This document shows, piece after piece, positions 44,779-53,936 of a DNA stretch of 64,000 nucleotides. The stretch lies in the NCBI GenBank assembly GCA_966424055.1, contig CBJLMB010000012.1, forward strand, positions 91,286-155,285, in the 5' to 3' direction. A program made the position numbers and the translations under genes. The stretch comes from Deminuibacter sp966424055 (GTDB taxonomy: Bacteria; Bacteroidota; Bacteroidia; Chitinophagales; Chitinophagaceae). The stretch's first letter is position 1, and each line of letters begins with the position of its first letter. The notes below the pieces were generated by a model that saw only the letters and a program-made list of their open reading frames with translations, had not been told where the DNA came from and did no database searches.

Positions 44779-44942
44779 ATTGTTTTGTATTAAAAGATTT
44801 GTACGAACAGGGATACTGTTAACTTTGGGATAAACCTGATAAAACCTTAGCCGGTATTGAACCCTAAACCTAAAGGGTGTTGCTGTATAGGGCAATTCAT
44901 TGGGTGGTCAAGTTTTTTCAAGTTGCATCACACTGATTTTCA

Positions 44943-46202
44943 ATGGCGCAGGAGCTATCCATTTTACTCGGAACAATTGAACAGCTGCTTGGCTGGGGCG
45001 AGGGCACCGGCTGGCAAAGCAGCGATTTTGAACAATTGCAGCAGCGCATTCTTGAGCAAACAGGTGTTTCATTAAGTATAAGCACTCTGCGCCGCCTCTG
45101 GGGAAGAACAACCTATACGCATTTACCGAGCACTACCACGCTTAGTACGCTGGCAAAATTTGCGGGTTATGATAACTGGAGACATTTTCTGCAGCAGCAA
45201 ACAAAAGGGCAGGCCGGCACAGTGATCAACGGCCAGTCAGTGCAGCCTGTCAACGCTTCCCGGGCCAGGGCAAAAAAATGGCCACTTGTTGTGGCAGGCT
45301 TCCTGATGCTGGCTGCCATAGTTTTTGTAGCATCAGTAGCGTTCAGGAAAAAGCCAGTAGCTAATGTGCAATACCAGCTGAGCAGCCGCGTGCTCACAAA
45401 AGATATACCCAATTCGGTGGTGTTTTCGTACGATGCTGCTGCTTCGCCGGCCGATTCTGTTTTTATACAGCAGTCCTGGGATGCACGTACCTGCACGGCC
45501 GTTGAAAAAAATGGTCATGTGCATACATCGGTGTATTATGAACCTGGTTTTTTCCAGGCAAAGCTCTTGTCGGGGAGTAATGTAGTGAAAGAGCTGCCGC
45601 TGCTTATTCCCACCAAAGGATGGCTGGGTGTGATAGGGATGAAGCCGGTTCCGGTATATGTGGAACAGGGCGTATTTCTGCATAATGACAGAATGGAATT
45701 GTCTGCAGAGGCCATACAGCAAAAAAATGTGCCTTTGCTGCCGCAGCCGCCCATGGTGAAATATTACAATGTGGGCAATTTCGATCTCGTACCTGCGGAT
45801 AGTTTTCATTTTAGCGCAGCTGTAAAAAATACTTATCACGAAGGTGCTGCAGCCTGCCAGCTGACGAATGTTTCACTTATTACAGATGAAAAGCCGATCA
45901 TCCTGCCGCTTTCTATCAGGGGCTGCGTTGCAGAACTCAATCTCATGGCGATTGATCAGGTGGTTTCGGGAAAAAAAACAGATTTGTCCCAGCTGGGTGT
46001 CGATTTCAGCGATTGGGTGCACGTGGCTTTCACCGGCGCCGATCATCGGTTGCAGTTATCGGTAAACGGCAGGCAGGTATACACCTGTGCCGTTGCGCCG
46101 GGCATTCATATTGTAGGCATGGCCTATGTTTTCCAGGGAACAGGAGCAGTTAAAAACATACTGCTGGAAAGCAATGGCAAAACAGTGTTCAAAGCTTTTT
46201 GA
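44943..46202 (+). CDS. Membrane-anchored protein with HTH-like N-terminus (putative one-component regulator)
   Basis: A 419-residue protein with one membrane segment at about residues 113-133 (WPLVVAGFLMLAAIVFVASV). The cytoplasmic part (1-112) contains LSISTLRRLWGRTTYTHLPS and TLSTLAKFAGYDNWRHFLQQ, a helix-rich motif I have seen only in Bacteroidota proteins and that looks DNA-binding. The outer part (135-419) is beta-rich with a C-terminal LamG/concanavalin-like segment (VHVAFTGADHRLQLSVNGRQ). The arrangement suggests signal sensing outside and DNA binding inside. The role is inference. Confidence 0.65.
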   Translation: MAQELSILLGTIEQLLGWGEGTGWQSSDFEQLQQRILEQTGVSLSISTLRRLWGRTTYTHLPSTTTLSTLAKFAGYDNWRHFLQQQTKGQAGTVINGQSVQPVNASRARAKKWPLVVAGFLMLAAIVFVASVAFRKKPVANVQYQLSSRVLTKDIPNSVVFSYDAAASPADSVFIQQSWDARTCTAVEKNGHVHTSVYYEPGFFQAKLLSGSNVVKELPLLIPTKGWLGVIGMKPVPVYVEQGVFLHNDRMELSAEAIQQKNVPLLPQPPMVKYYNVGNFDLVPADSFHFSAAVKNTYHEGAAACQLTNVSLITDEKPIILPLSIRGCVAELNLMAIDQVVSGKKTDLSQLGVDFSDWVHVAFTGADHRLQLSVNGRQVYTCAVAPGIHIVGMAYVFQGTGAVKNILLESNGKTVFKAF

Positions 46203-46212
46203 TGCAAAGCCC

Positions 46213-46692
46213 CTAACCATTTACGGTAAAATTCATTTCATTGCCCCCGGCAGTAAAACCGAACTGCTCATACAAATAACGCCCATCGTCACTGGCATGA
46301 AGACTTAGTTTACCTGCTTGCCGCTGTTTGCCTTCTTGCACAATTTTTTCAAACAACTGCCGCGCAATACCCCGTCGCCGGTGCGAGGGAAGCGTGTACA
46401 CATTTAGTATATAACCTACCTTGCCTGAAATATTTTCAAACAGTGGTGGCTGTTCATAAAATACAATGCCGGCAGTGCCCACGATCTGTTCGGCTTCTGT
46501 TGCCACCCAATTCACAAAGCTGCCGTCAGGAATGTGTTTTTCAAAATAATCAATGAGGTTCTGGTACAGTAATGCGTCTGCCTGATGGTTAGGCTGTGGA
46601 TGCACTTCTTGCAGAAAACGGATACGCAGCGTTGCCAGCACAGGTATATCTGCTATACCGGCTTTTCTTAACAGGATACTTGTGTTATACAT
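46213..46692 (-). CDS. GNAT family N-acetyltransferase
   Basis: A 159-residue protein with the GNAT core: LRKAGIADIPVLATLRIRFL, YILNVYTLPSHRRRGIARQL (RRRGIA, acetyl-CoA loop), then LHASDDGRYLYEQFGFTA. A typical free-standing acetyltransferase of unknown substrate. It is convergent with the membrane-anchored regulator gene, 10 bases apart. Confidence 0.9.
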   Translation of the reverse strand: MYNTSILLRKAGIADIPVLATLRIRFLQEVHPQPNHQADALLYQNLIDYFEKHIPDGSFVNWVATEAEQIVGTAGIVFYEQPPLFENISGKVGYILNVYTLPSHRRRGIARQLFEKIVQEGKQRQAGKLSLHASDDGRYLYEQFGFTAGGNEMNFTVNG

Positions 46693-46779
46693 GTCTTTTA
46701 CTCTTCTTGCTCAAATATCTGAAAATATCTGCTGCAAGGAGGTGAGCAGGGAAGAAGGGTACTGTTGCAGGGGATGGGG

Positions 46780-48048
46780 TTAAAGGATTGTTGCCAGCTT
46801 TGTTAGTATCAGTTTTTTTTCAGCCAGTGAACCGGTGAGCTGGTATGCGCAGGACAGGTAGCTTTTGGCCTCTTCCCATTGACCTGTTTTCAGGAAAAGA
46901 TCACCAAGCACAGCGCCGTAAATATAATGGGTGCTCAATAGCTGGTCAATACCAGGGATGTTCAGTATCTCGCGTATGGCTGCTTCTTCCTGGCCCAGCT
47001 GGGCGAGTATCACCGACCGGTTAACGATCACAACAGGGGTGGGTTTCAGCTCCAGCAGCAGGTTGTATAAATGCAGCATGCGCGGCCAGTTGGTTTGTTC
47101 AAAGCTTGCAGACAAGCAGTGTTCTGCTGCGATAGCCGATTCAATATGGTACACGGTGATACGGTGCCCGCGGGCCGAGCGGCGCAGGTACTGGTATCCC
47201 TGGTCAATAAGCTCCTTATTCCAGTTTTGCCGTTTCTGGTATGGTAACAATACAATACAATTGTTTTCATCAAGACGGCTATCGAAACGCGATGCCTGTA
47301 AGCACATCAGTGAGAGCAGTGCAAAAGTGGCGGGCTGGCTGCTTACTTTATGCTGTGATAGTAAATGACAGAGCCGCATGGCTTCCATACAAAGATCGCG
47401 TCGGATCAGTTCACCGGCTTTTTGTGAGTTATACCCTTCATTGAACAGCAGGTAAAGTACGGTGTACACCGTTTCCATCCTGGGCAGCAGCTCGTAACCG
47501 GATGGGATCTCCAGCTGGATATTCCGTTCTTTCAGCATCTGCCGTGCACGGTACAGGCGCTTTTGTATCAGGCTTTCATTGGTCACCAGTGCCCTGGCTA
47601 TTTCGGCACTGCTGAATCCAGACACTGTTTTTAATGTTAGTGCTACCTGGTCTTCCTCTTTGAGCATTGGATGGCAGCAGGCGAAAATCATACGCAGCTG
47701 GCTGTCGGAAATTTCTGTTTCGAGGAACAGCTGTTGTATTGTTTGTTCGGTTTCCTGTTGCAGGTGATCTGCCAGCTCACCGGAAAATTGCTGAAAATGC
47801 TGTTGTCGGCGGATGATGTCCAATGCTTTATTCCTGGCAACCGTCATCAGCCAGGCGGCAGGGTTATCGGGCAGGCGGCCAAAGCGCCAGGATTGAACAG
47901 CTTTTAAAAAAGCTTCCTGTACCACGTCTTCGGCCAATGAAAGATTGTGCATACCGAAAATACGGGTAAGCACGGCGATCATCTTTCCCGATTCATGCCG
48001 GAAAAGATGATCGACCAATTGCCCGGGTGATGAAGCTGTCTGTTGCAT
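46780..48048 (-). CDS. ECF-type RNA polymerase sigma factor with DUF6596 C-terminus (ECF42)
   Basis: A 422-residue protein. Residues 1-175 hold sigma regions 2 and 4 (LSLAEDVVQEAFLKAVQSW, PAAWLMTVARNKALDIIRR, then GFSSAEIARALVTNESLIQK). The C-terminal 240 residues (YLLFNEGYN, RRDLCMEAMRLCHLL, IESAIAAEHC) are the TPR-like extension of the ECF42 group. These sigma factors work without an anti-sigma factor; the extension is needed for activity. The ATG at 48048 overlaps the TGA of the YciI-like gene by one base, so translation is coupled. Confidence 0.92.
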   Translation of the reverse strand: MQQTASSPGQLVDHLFRHESGKMIAVLTRIFGMHNLSLAEDVVQEAFLKAVQSWRFGRLPDNPAAWLMTVARNKALDIIRRQQHFQQFSGELADHLQQETEQTIQQLFLETEISDSQLRMIFACCHPMLKEEDQVALTLKTVSGFSSAEIARALVTNESLIQKRLYRARQMLKERNIQLEIPSGYELLPRMETVYTVLYLLFNEGYNSQKAGELIRRDLCMEAMRLCHLLSQHKVSSQPATFALLSLMCLQASRFDSRLDENNCIVLLPYQKRQNWNKELIDQGYQYLRRSARGHRITVYHIESAIAAEHCLSASFEQTNWPRMLHLYNLLLELKPTPVVIVNRSVILAQLGQEEAAIREILNIPGIDQLLSTHYIYGAVLGDLFLKTGQWEEAKSYLSCAYQLTGSLAEKKLILTKLATIL

Positions 48049-48395
48049 CACATGCCATCAAATTTCATCACTTCCCTTACTTCAACACTGCCGTTTAACG
48101 GGAGGTCTGGGCAGCCTTTGGCGAGCTCTGCCGCTGCCTCCAGCGAGGCAGCTTTGACGATCAGGAAACCACCCACCAGTTCTTTGCTTTCGGCGAAGGG
48201 ACCGTCAGTGACCAGTGCTTTAGGCCCCTGTACGGTTTTGCCACCGGGTATCAGCGGCTCGCCTGCAACATACACCTGCTGCGATTTCAGCTGTTCTATC
48301 CAGCTGAGCCATTGCTGCATATTGTCCTGCATGTCGTTGGGCGACATTTCCCCGGCGCTGCTGCCACCGCGGAAAATGAACATAAAATCTTTCAT
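48048..48395 (-). CDS. YciI-related (DGPF domain) protein
   Basis: A 115-residue protein with the DGPF motif (VTDGPFAESKELVGGF) near residue 63. DGPF proteins are regularly encoded beside ECF42 sigma factors and are likely targets or sensors of them; the biochemical function is unknown. First gene of the pair. The preceding 160 bases hold no other gene. Confidence 0.9.
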   Translation of the reverse strand: MKDFMFIFRGGSSAGEMSPNDMQDNMQQWLSWIEQLKSQQVYVAGEPLIPGGKTVQGPKALVTDGPFAESKELVGGFLIVKAASLEAAAELAKGCPDLPLNGSVEVREVMKFDGM

Positions 48396-48522
48396 AATGT
48401 CTGGCTTAATCAGTAAAAAATACGGTTAACAGGTAAACGACGAACGGAAAAGTATTTGCCAGACAAAAGTTAGAAAAAAACAGGAAATTTTTTTATCCCG
48501 GTACCAAGGTAAAGCTGCTGGC

Positions 48523-48861
48523 CTATTGTACCACTACATCGACAGATGTGGTCATTCCCTTGGCCGTCACGCTCAGTTTCCCGCTTTTAGTACCGAATTT
48601 TACGGTAATGGTCGATTTACCCTGTTGTGGTGAAGAAGTGATCTGTGCACCATCGGGTACCGTCCATACATAATTGCCATTATCCAGGTAATAAGTGTAA
48701 TAGCTCTGTGTGCTGTTCGCCGCTACGGTAACCGGGCCTTCTATTTTAAGAAATGCAGGCGGCTGGTAAGTGCCGCCATCCGGGAAATTTTTTTTACAGG
48801 ACAATAAATGCGGCAGTAGGAACAGGAGGAACAGGCTGGTTTTTATTATTTGCTTTTGCAT
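48523..48861 (-). CDS. PKD-like lipoprotein of the SusCD locus
   Basis: A 112-residue protein with a lipoprotein signal (LPHLLSC, Cys22) and one Ig/PKD-like domain (FLKIEGPVTVAANSTQSYY, YVWTVPDGAQI, ending SVDVVVQ). It follows the SusD gene after 48 bases on the same strand and is probably a surface lipoprotein of the same locus. Its ligand is unknown. Confidence 0.75.
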   Translation of the reverse strand: MQKQIIKTSLFLLFLLPHLLSCKKNFPDGGTYQPPAFLKIEGPVTVAANSTQSYYTYYLDNGNYVWTVPDGAQITSSPQQGKSTITVKFGTKSGKLSVTAKGMTTSVDVVVQ

Positions 48862-48909
48862 GGTCTGCTGTTTAAAGTGAATAAGTGTACATGGCAGGGA
48901 GTGAATGCG

Positions 48910-50523
48910 TTAACTGCCATAGCCTGGATTTTGCGTAAGGTTGGGATTGGTATTGATTTCGAGTGCAGGGATAGGCCAGAGATAACGGAACTCCTGCCAG
49001 TTGCTGATCCGGTACCCATCCGCGCCTTTATTCAGGTATTTGTTTTCCAGTGCACTTTTCAACAAGCGCCAGCGCAGCAGGTCTTCAAAGCGGGAGTTTT
49101 CACCGGCAAACTCCACATGTCTTTCGCGGCGGATGCGTGTACGCATATCTGCCTGTGATGCCACATAAGTGGGTTTTGACGGATCACTTGTTTGCAATAA
49201 CGGCATCCCCGCCCTGGTGCGCACCTGGTTAACTGCTTTCAGTACGCTGGCATCAGGACCGGCCAGTTCATTCTGGGCTTCAGCATAGGTGAGCATCACA
49301 TCCGCATAACGGAACAATATCCAGTTGAGCCCGGTGGAAGAGTAGGGCGTGCCTGCACCGGAAAATAAGTTCTGATCCGGCTTAGACACCAGGTATTTGC
49401 GAAAGGTATAGCCCGACCTGTCCCAGCTGCGGTTCCATTTGGTGCCATAGTAATCGGCACCATTGTATACGATGGCCACATCCAGCCTGGGATCCCTGTT
49501 CTTATACTGGTTATTGTCGGTTGTTACATCGATACCTGCAGGATTGAAACGCGAACCATCTGCCATTTCAAAATCATTGACCAACGATTGCAGCACATCA
49601 AAACTACCGATGCTGGAACCGCCGCCCGGTACATACTGGGCCGCTGTTTTATTATCCGGGTACCGGTAAGGGATATTGCGGTATCCACCCCCTTTGCTGC
49701 TTACTGACTGCAGTTCGAATAAAGATTCACTGGTGTTCTGGTTGCCTGGCTTGAACAGGTCTGACATAGGACTAACCAGTTTGTAATTACCTGCTTCACC
49801 AAGATCCCAGGCAAGCTTGGCATATTGCGCGGCATGCGCATTGTCTCCATTGTATAAATATTCCTTTGCCAGCAGCAGCAATGAAGCGCCACGTGTTACC
49901 CTGCCTTTGTCTGCACCTGAATAAGTGGGTGGCAGGTCGGCATAAGAAGAAAGCAGGTCGCTGTATACTTGCTGTATCACATCGGCCCTGGACGCTCTTC
50001 CGGGCTGTGCCGGTTCGTCATTGGGATGTTTGGTTACCAGCGGTATATCACCGAAGCGCCATACCAGGCGATGGTAACACAGCGCACGCAGGAACTTTGC
50101 TTCAGCTACCAGCCTTTTCTTTAAAGTAGAATCCATCTGTATACCGCCTGCTTTGGAAAGAAAGGTATTGGCCCTTACAATAATGGTATAATGGCTTTCC
50201 CAGAAACGGTAAGGATAAGCATTCAGTCCCGAAGGTGTTTCTGTGCCATTGGCCAGTCCGCCGAAATGATCGAGCACACCTTCTACTTTAGGGGCAAGAT
50301 CATCCGTCAACACATTTTCCTGTGTCATCCAGCGGGCCATATTGTCTTCGAGAAAATAACTGTAAATACCGTTCACCGCCATCACAGCATCATTGGGTGT
50401 TTTCCAGAAATTATCATCGGTATAACTATTGGCAGGCCCGGTAATAAGCAGGTCTTTTTTACAGCCGGTGCCCGTTAAAAACACCAGGATTGCTAGGGCT
50501 ATAATAGAATGGAAGCGTTGCAT
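48910..50523 (-). CDS. RagB/SusD family nutrient-uptake lipoprotein
   Basis: A 537-residue lipoprotein (LTGTGC, Cys21). It has the SusD fold: NSYTDDNFWKTPNDAVMAVN, ALCYHRLVWRFGDIPLVT, YADVMLTYAEAQNELAG, AVNQVRTRAGMPLL and FEDLLRWRLLKSAL, ending PNLTQNPGYGS. SusD proteins form a lid on the SusC channel and bind the glycan or peptide. It follows the SusC gene after 17 bases. No glycosidase is adjacent, so the substrate cannot be predicted. Confidence 0.95.
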   Translation of the reverse strand: MQRFHSIIALAILVFLTGTGCKKDLLITGPANSYTDDNFWKTPNDAVMAVNGIYSYFLEDNMARWMTQENVLTDDLAPKVEGVLDHFGGLANGTETPSGLNAYPYRFWESHYTIIVRANTFLSKAGGIQMDSTLKKRLVAEAKFLRALCYHRLVWRFGDIPLVTKHPNDEPAQPGRASRADVIQQVYSDLLSSYADLPPTYSGADKGRVTRGASLLLLAKEYLYNGDNAHAAQYAKLAWDLGEAGNYKLVSPMSDLFKPGNQNTSESLFELQSVSSKGGGYRNIPYRYPDNKTAAQYVPGGGSSIGSFDVLQSLVNDFEMADGSRFNPAGIDVTTDNNQYKNRDPRLDVAIVYNGADYYGTKWNRSWDRSGYTFRKYLVSKPDQNLFSGAGTPYSSTGLNWILFRYADVMLTYAEAQNELAGPDASVLKAVNQVRTRAGMPLLQTSDPSKPTYVASQADMRTRIRRERHVEFAGENSRFEDLLRWRLLKSALENKYLNKGADGYRISNWQEFRYLWPIPALEINTNPNLTQNPGYGS

Positions 50524-50540
50524 GTTAACAGGTTTGTTGT

Positions 50541-53500
50541 TTAAAAATTAACACTGATGCCACCCACAAACATCCTGGCCTGCGGGTAAGATTCGTTCTG
50601 CCGCTGTACAGCATCATTGGTTGAAGGCGTACGTTCAGGATCGAGGCCTACAAAGGGTGTGAATGTGAGCAGGTTTTCTGCAGCCAGATATACCCGCACA
50701 CGGGAAAGTTTTATTTTCTTCATTACCGTTTCAGGAAGGGTATAACCCAATTCTACATGCCGTATTTTAAAATAAGAGGCATCCTGCACACGCAGGCTGG
50801 TGGCCTGGCCGGTATTGTATTCAGAATTGATCACCCTGGGTAACAGGTTGGATGTGCCTTCTCCGTGCCAGCGGTTCAGTACATAATCGAAGTTGTTGCG
50901 CGTGGTATAGGCCAGTTCAAAATAACCACCCACGGCATAACGCAATAATTTCTGACCGAAATCACCCTGTGTACTCACAGTAAAATCAAAGCCTTTATAA
51001 CTGATATTGCCGTTGAGGCCAACTGTGTACACCGGCTCAAAGGAGCCGAGGTAAGTTTGATCGGCCCCATCTATCACGCTGTCGCCATTCAGGTTAACAA
51101 GCCGCAGGTCGCCGGGCTGATCATTGGGCTGGTGTGGGTTTTTGTTGATCTCATCCTGGTTTTGCCAGATGCCTGCCACCTGCCAGCCCCATATGCCCAG
51201 CATGGGTTTGCCTACCATTGTTACTGATCTGCCCGCTCCGCCGAACAATTGTTTTACACCTCCCAGTTCCAGCACCCGGTTCTGGTTATAAGAGCCCGAT
51301 GCACTGATGGAATAGCGCAGGTCTTTACCAATGGAATTACTGTAGCCAATGGCCAGTTCAATACCCCTGTTGCGTACTTTGCCTACATTGCGCACCTGTG
51401 TACCTGCCTGTATATCGCCTGAAAAATTACCCGTGGTGGCCGGAACGCTGATATTGGTGAGAATGTTTTTGGTGAGCTTATTGTAGGCTTCAATAGTAAT
51501 AGTGAGCTTGTTATTCAACAGGCTCATATCGAGGCCGATATTGCTTAGTAAGGAAGTTTCCCATTTGATATTGGGATTCGACATTCCGCTGTATGCCACT
51601 CCCTGCACCGGTGTATTATTAAGGATATAAGAGGTAGGTGTGCCATTGCTGTTGGTAAGACTGATGATCTGCATGTATGCATAGTTGCCGATCGATTCAT
51701 TGCCTATTGCACCATAGCTGGCACGCAGTTTCAGGTCGTTGATGGTGTTACGCAAAGGCAGAAAGAAATTTTCATTTGAAATGCGCCAGCCTATAGATGC
51801 TGAAGGAAAAAAGCCATACTTGTTTTTGGGTGAAAAACGCGAAGAGCCGTCATAACGGCCTACCAGCTCCAGCAGGTATTTTGACTGGTAATCATAATTG
51901 ATCCTGCCAAAAAATGACCGTAATGAATTGGATACTGTATTGCCGGCTACATTGTCATTCGCGCTGCCACCCGCATCAATCACATTGAAATCGTTGCTGG
52001 GAAAGCCTTTCCGGGTTAGCTGGTTGGTTTGTACTTCATAGTACTGTTCTGAATAACCAGCCAGCGCGGCAATATTGTGTTTACCGAAAGAATGGGTATA
52101 GGTAAGGGTGTTATTCAATATCCAGTTCTGGATATACCCGTCAGATTCGGTGAGGGTAGCATTTTGTGGCAGCACTTCTGCCACTGTAGCACCTTTGTTA
52201 TCGATGATGCTGTAGGAAGGGGAATAAATTTTGTTGTGCTCATAAGAAAGGTTCAATCCCCCCGTAGCCCTGAATTTAAGATGCGGTGTAAATGCATATT
52301 CAATATACAGCGATGAATTGGTGCCTGTTGTCGGGTCGAGGTTGGTATTGTATTTATTGCTCAGCAGGTAGCTTTGTAGTGGATTCAAACCACCGTTCTC
52401 TGCATTGGTTGGTCCGTCAGGATTGCGGTAGCCCGGGGTGCCGTCAGGATTGGTGACCGGTATAGTGGGTACATATTCTATTGCAGTTTGTAAGTCGGGC
52501 CCCACTCTTTGCTTGGTATTGTATATAAAAGCATTGAGGCCCACGCTTAGCCTGGATGTTACTTTGGCGTCAAGGTTGAACCGGCCCGAAATTCTTTTGT
52601 ACAGTGAATATTTTACAATGCCTTTTTCGTCCTGGTAATTGGCAGATAATAAATACCGTACTTTTTCTGCGCCGCCGCTCAGGCTGATATTGTGTTCCTG
52701 CCGCAAACCGTTTTGCAATACTGCATCCAGCCAGTTGGTACCTGCACCAAAAGCGGCGATCTGGTCATCTGTCCAGGTGGGTTTGTTGTTGGCATTGATC
52801 AGCGCTTCGTTCTGCAGCCGTACAAAATCGTGAGCGGAAAGCAACCGCGGCATGCGTGCTATTTTTTCGGTGCCGATATTGTAGGAATAATTGATCTCCG
52901 TTTTACCCGGAACACCATGTTTGGTGGTGATCACAATAACGCCGCTGGCAGCCCTTGAGCCGTAAATAGCGCTGGCTGATGCATCTTTGAGCACGGTGAT
53001 CGATTCGATGTCGCGTGGAGAAAGGTTGTTGATATTACCACCTTCCACACCGTCAATGATCACCAGCGGGCCTTTACCTGAATTCAGTGTGCCTTCGCCG
53101 CGGATGCGGATATCCACGCCTGCTCCCGGTTGTCCCGAACTGCGCGTGATCTGTACACCAGCTACCTTGCCCTGTAAGGCCTGGCCTACATTGTTCACGG
53201 CATTGTTCGTGATATCACTGCCCTTAACCACACCAACCGATCCGGTGATGCTTCCTTTGCGCTGTGTGCCAAAGCCCACTACTACCACATCGCCAAGTAC
53301 AGTGGCTGTATCGGTGAGTGAAATGTTTACATTGCTGCGTCCTTCCAGTTTTTCTTCTTTGGTGAGATAACCCACAAAGCTGAACAGCAGCACCGATTGT
53401 GGCGAAGGCGCTTTGATGGAATAATGACCTGCCTGGTCAGACAGCGTGCTGTGTGCACTGCCTTTGATACTGATGCTTACACCCTGCAATGGGGTGTTCT

Positions 53501-53654
53501 TGGTGTCTGTTACGGTACCGCTTACAGTGGTTTGTGCCCGCAGATTGCCGGCAAGCAGCAATTGCATTGCCCCGATGGTTAGTACTGTTGTTAACCATTG
53601 TTTTTTTGATGCACAGTGTTGTTTTCTTTTCATATAGCAGTAAGGTTTGTTCAT
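50541..53654 (-). CDS. SusC/RagA family TonB-linked outer-membrane protein
   Basis: A 1037-residue outer-membrane transporter: signal peptide ending NLRAQ, a carboxypeptidase D-like N-terminal domain (VSGTVTDTKNTPLQGVSISI), the plug (VVVGFGTQRKGSITGSV, GQALQGKVAGVQI, ITVLKDASASAIYGSRAASG) and a 22-strand barrel ending RMFVGGISVNF. It imports its substrate with TonB energy together with SusD. I used the ATG at 53654; one at 53633 is also possible. Confidence 0.95.
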   Translation of the reverse strand: MNKPYCYMKRKQHCASKKQWLTTVLTIGAMQLLLAGNLRAQTTVSGTVTDTKNTPLQGVSISIKGSAHSTLSDQAGHYSIKAPSPQSVLLFSFVGYLTKEEKLEGRSNVNISLTDTATVLGDVVVVGFGTQRKGSITGSVGVVKGSDITNNAVNNVGQALQGKVAGVQITRSSGQPGAGVDIRIRGEGTLNSGKGPLVIIDGVEGGNINNLSPRDIESITVLKDASASAIYGSRAASGVIVITTKHGVPGKTEINYSYNIGTEKIARMPRLLSAHDFVRLQNEALINANNKPTWTDDQIAAFGAGTNWLDAVLQNGLRQEHNISLSGGAEKVRYLLSANYQDEKGIVKYSLYKRISGRFNLDAKVTSRLSVGLNAFIYNTKQRVGPDLQTAIEYVPTIPVTNPDGTPGYRNPDGPTNAENGGLNPLQSYLLSNKYNTNLDPTTGTNSSLYIEYAFTPHLKFRATGGLNLSYEHNKIYSPSYSIIDNKGATVAEVLPQNATLTESDGYIQNWILNNTLTYTHSFGKHNIAALAGYSEQYYEVQTNQLTRKGFPSNDFNVIDAGGSANDNVAGNTVSNSLRSFFGRINYDYQSKYLLELVGRYDGSSRFSPKNKYGFFPSASIGWRISNENFFLPLRNTINDLKLRASYGAIGNESIGNYAYMQIISLTNSNGTPTSYILNNTPVQGVAYSGMSNPNIKWETSLLSNIGLDMSLLNNKLTITIEAYNKLTKNILTNISVPATTGNFSGDIQAGTQVRNVGKVRNRGIELAIGYSNSIGKDLRYSISASGSYNQNRVLELGGVKQLFGGAGRSVTMVGKPMLGIWGWQVAGIWQNQDEINKNPHQPNDQPGDLRLVNLNGDSVIDGADQTYLGSFEPVYTVGLNGNISYKGFDFTVSTQGDFGQKLLRYAVGGYFELAYTTRNNFDYVLNRWHGEGTSNLLPRVINSEYNTGQATSLRVQDASYFKIRHVELGYTLPETVMKKIKLSRVRVYLAAENLLTFTPFVGLDPERTPSTNDAVQRQNESYPQARMFVGGISVNF

Positions 53655-53842
53655 GCTGAAGCCACACCGCTGGTTAATGGCAGCAAGCAATGAAAGATAA
53701 TGGCAGCCTGTGAGGAAGAACCAGCGCTAGTTCTGGTAAGGTTGAACTGATTTCAATATGCAAGAAAGAAATATTTGCTATAGGCAGATTACCGGCGATT
53801 ATCTTAGTTGTATGCTATTTTAGCCTAAAACGTTGTAATACT

Positions 53843-53885
53843 AAAAAGCATGGGGCATTCTTGAAAGAACGCCCCATGCTTTTAT
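53843..53885 (-). terminator. Strong terminator after dienelactone hydrolase gene
   Basis: AAAAGCATGGGGC (53844-53856) pairs with GCCCCATGCTTTT (53871-53883), with an inner TTCTT/AAGAA helix. Read on the minus strand it ends in TTTTT. Separates dienelactone hydrolase from the SusCD transcript. Confidence 0.9.
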
Positions 53886-53936
53886 TTTATATGGATCGCA
53901 GAAAAAAGCAGCTGCAGCAGCAGTATGCTTCAGGTA

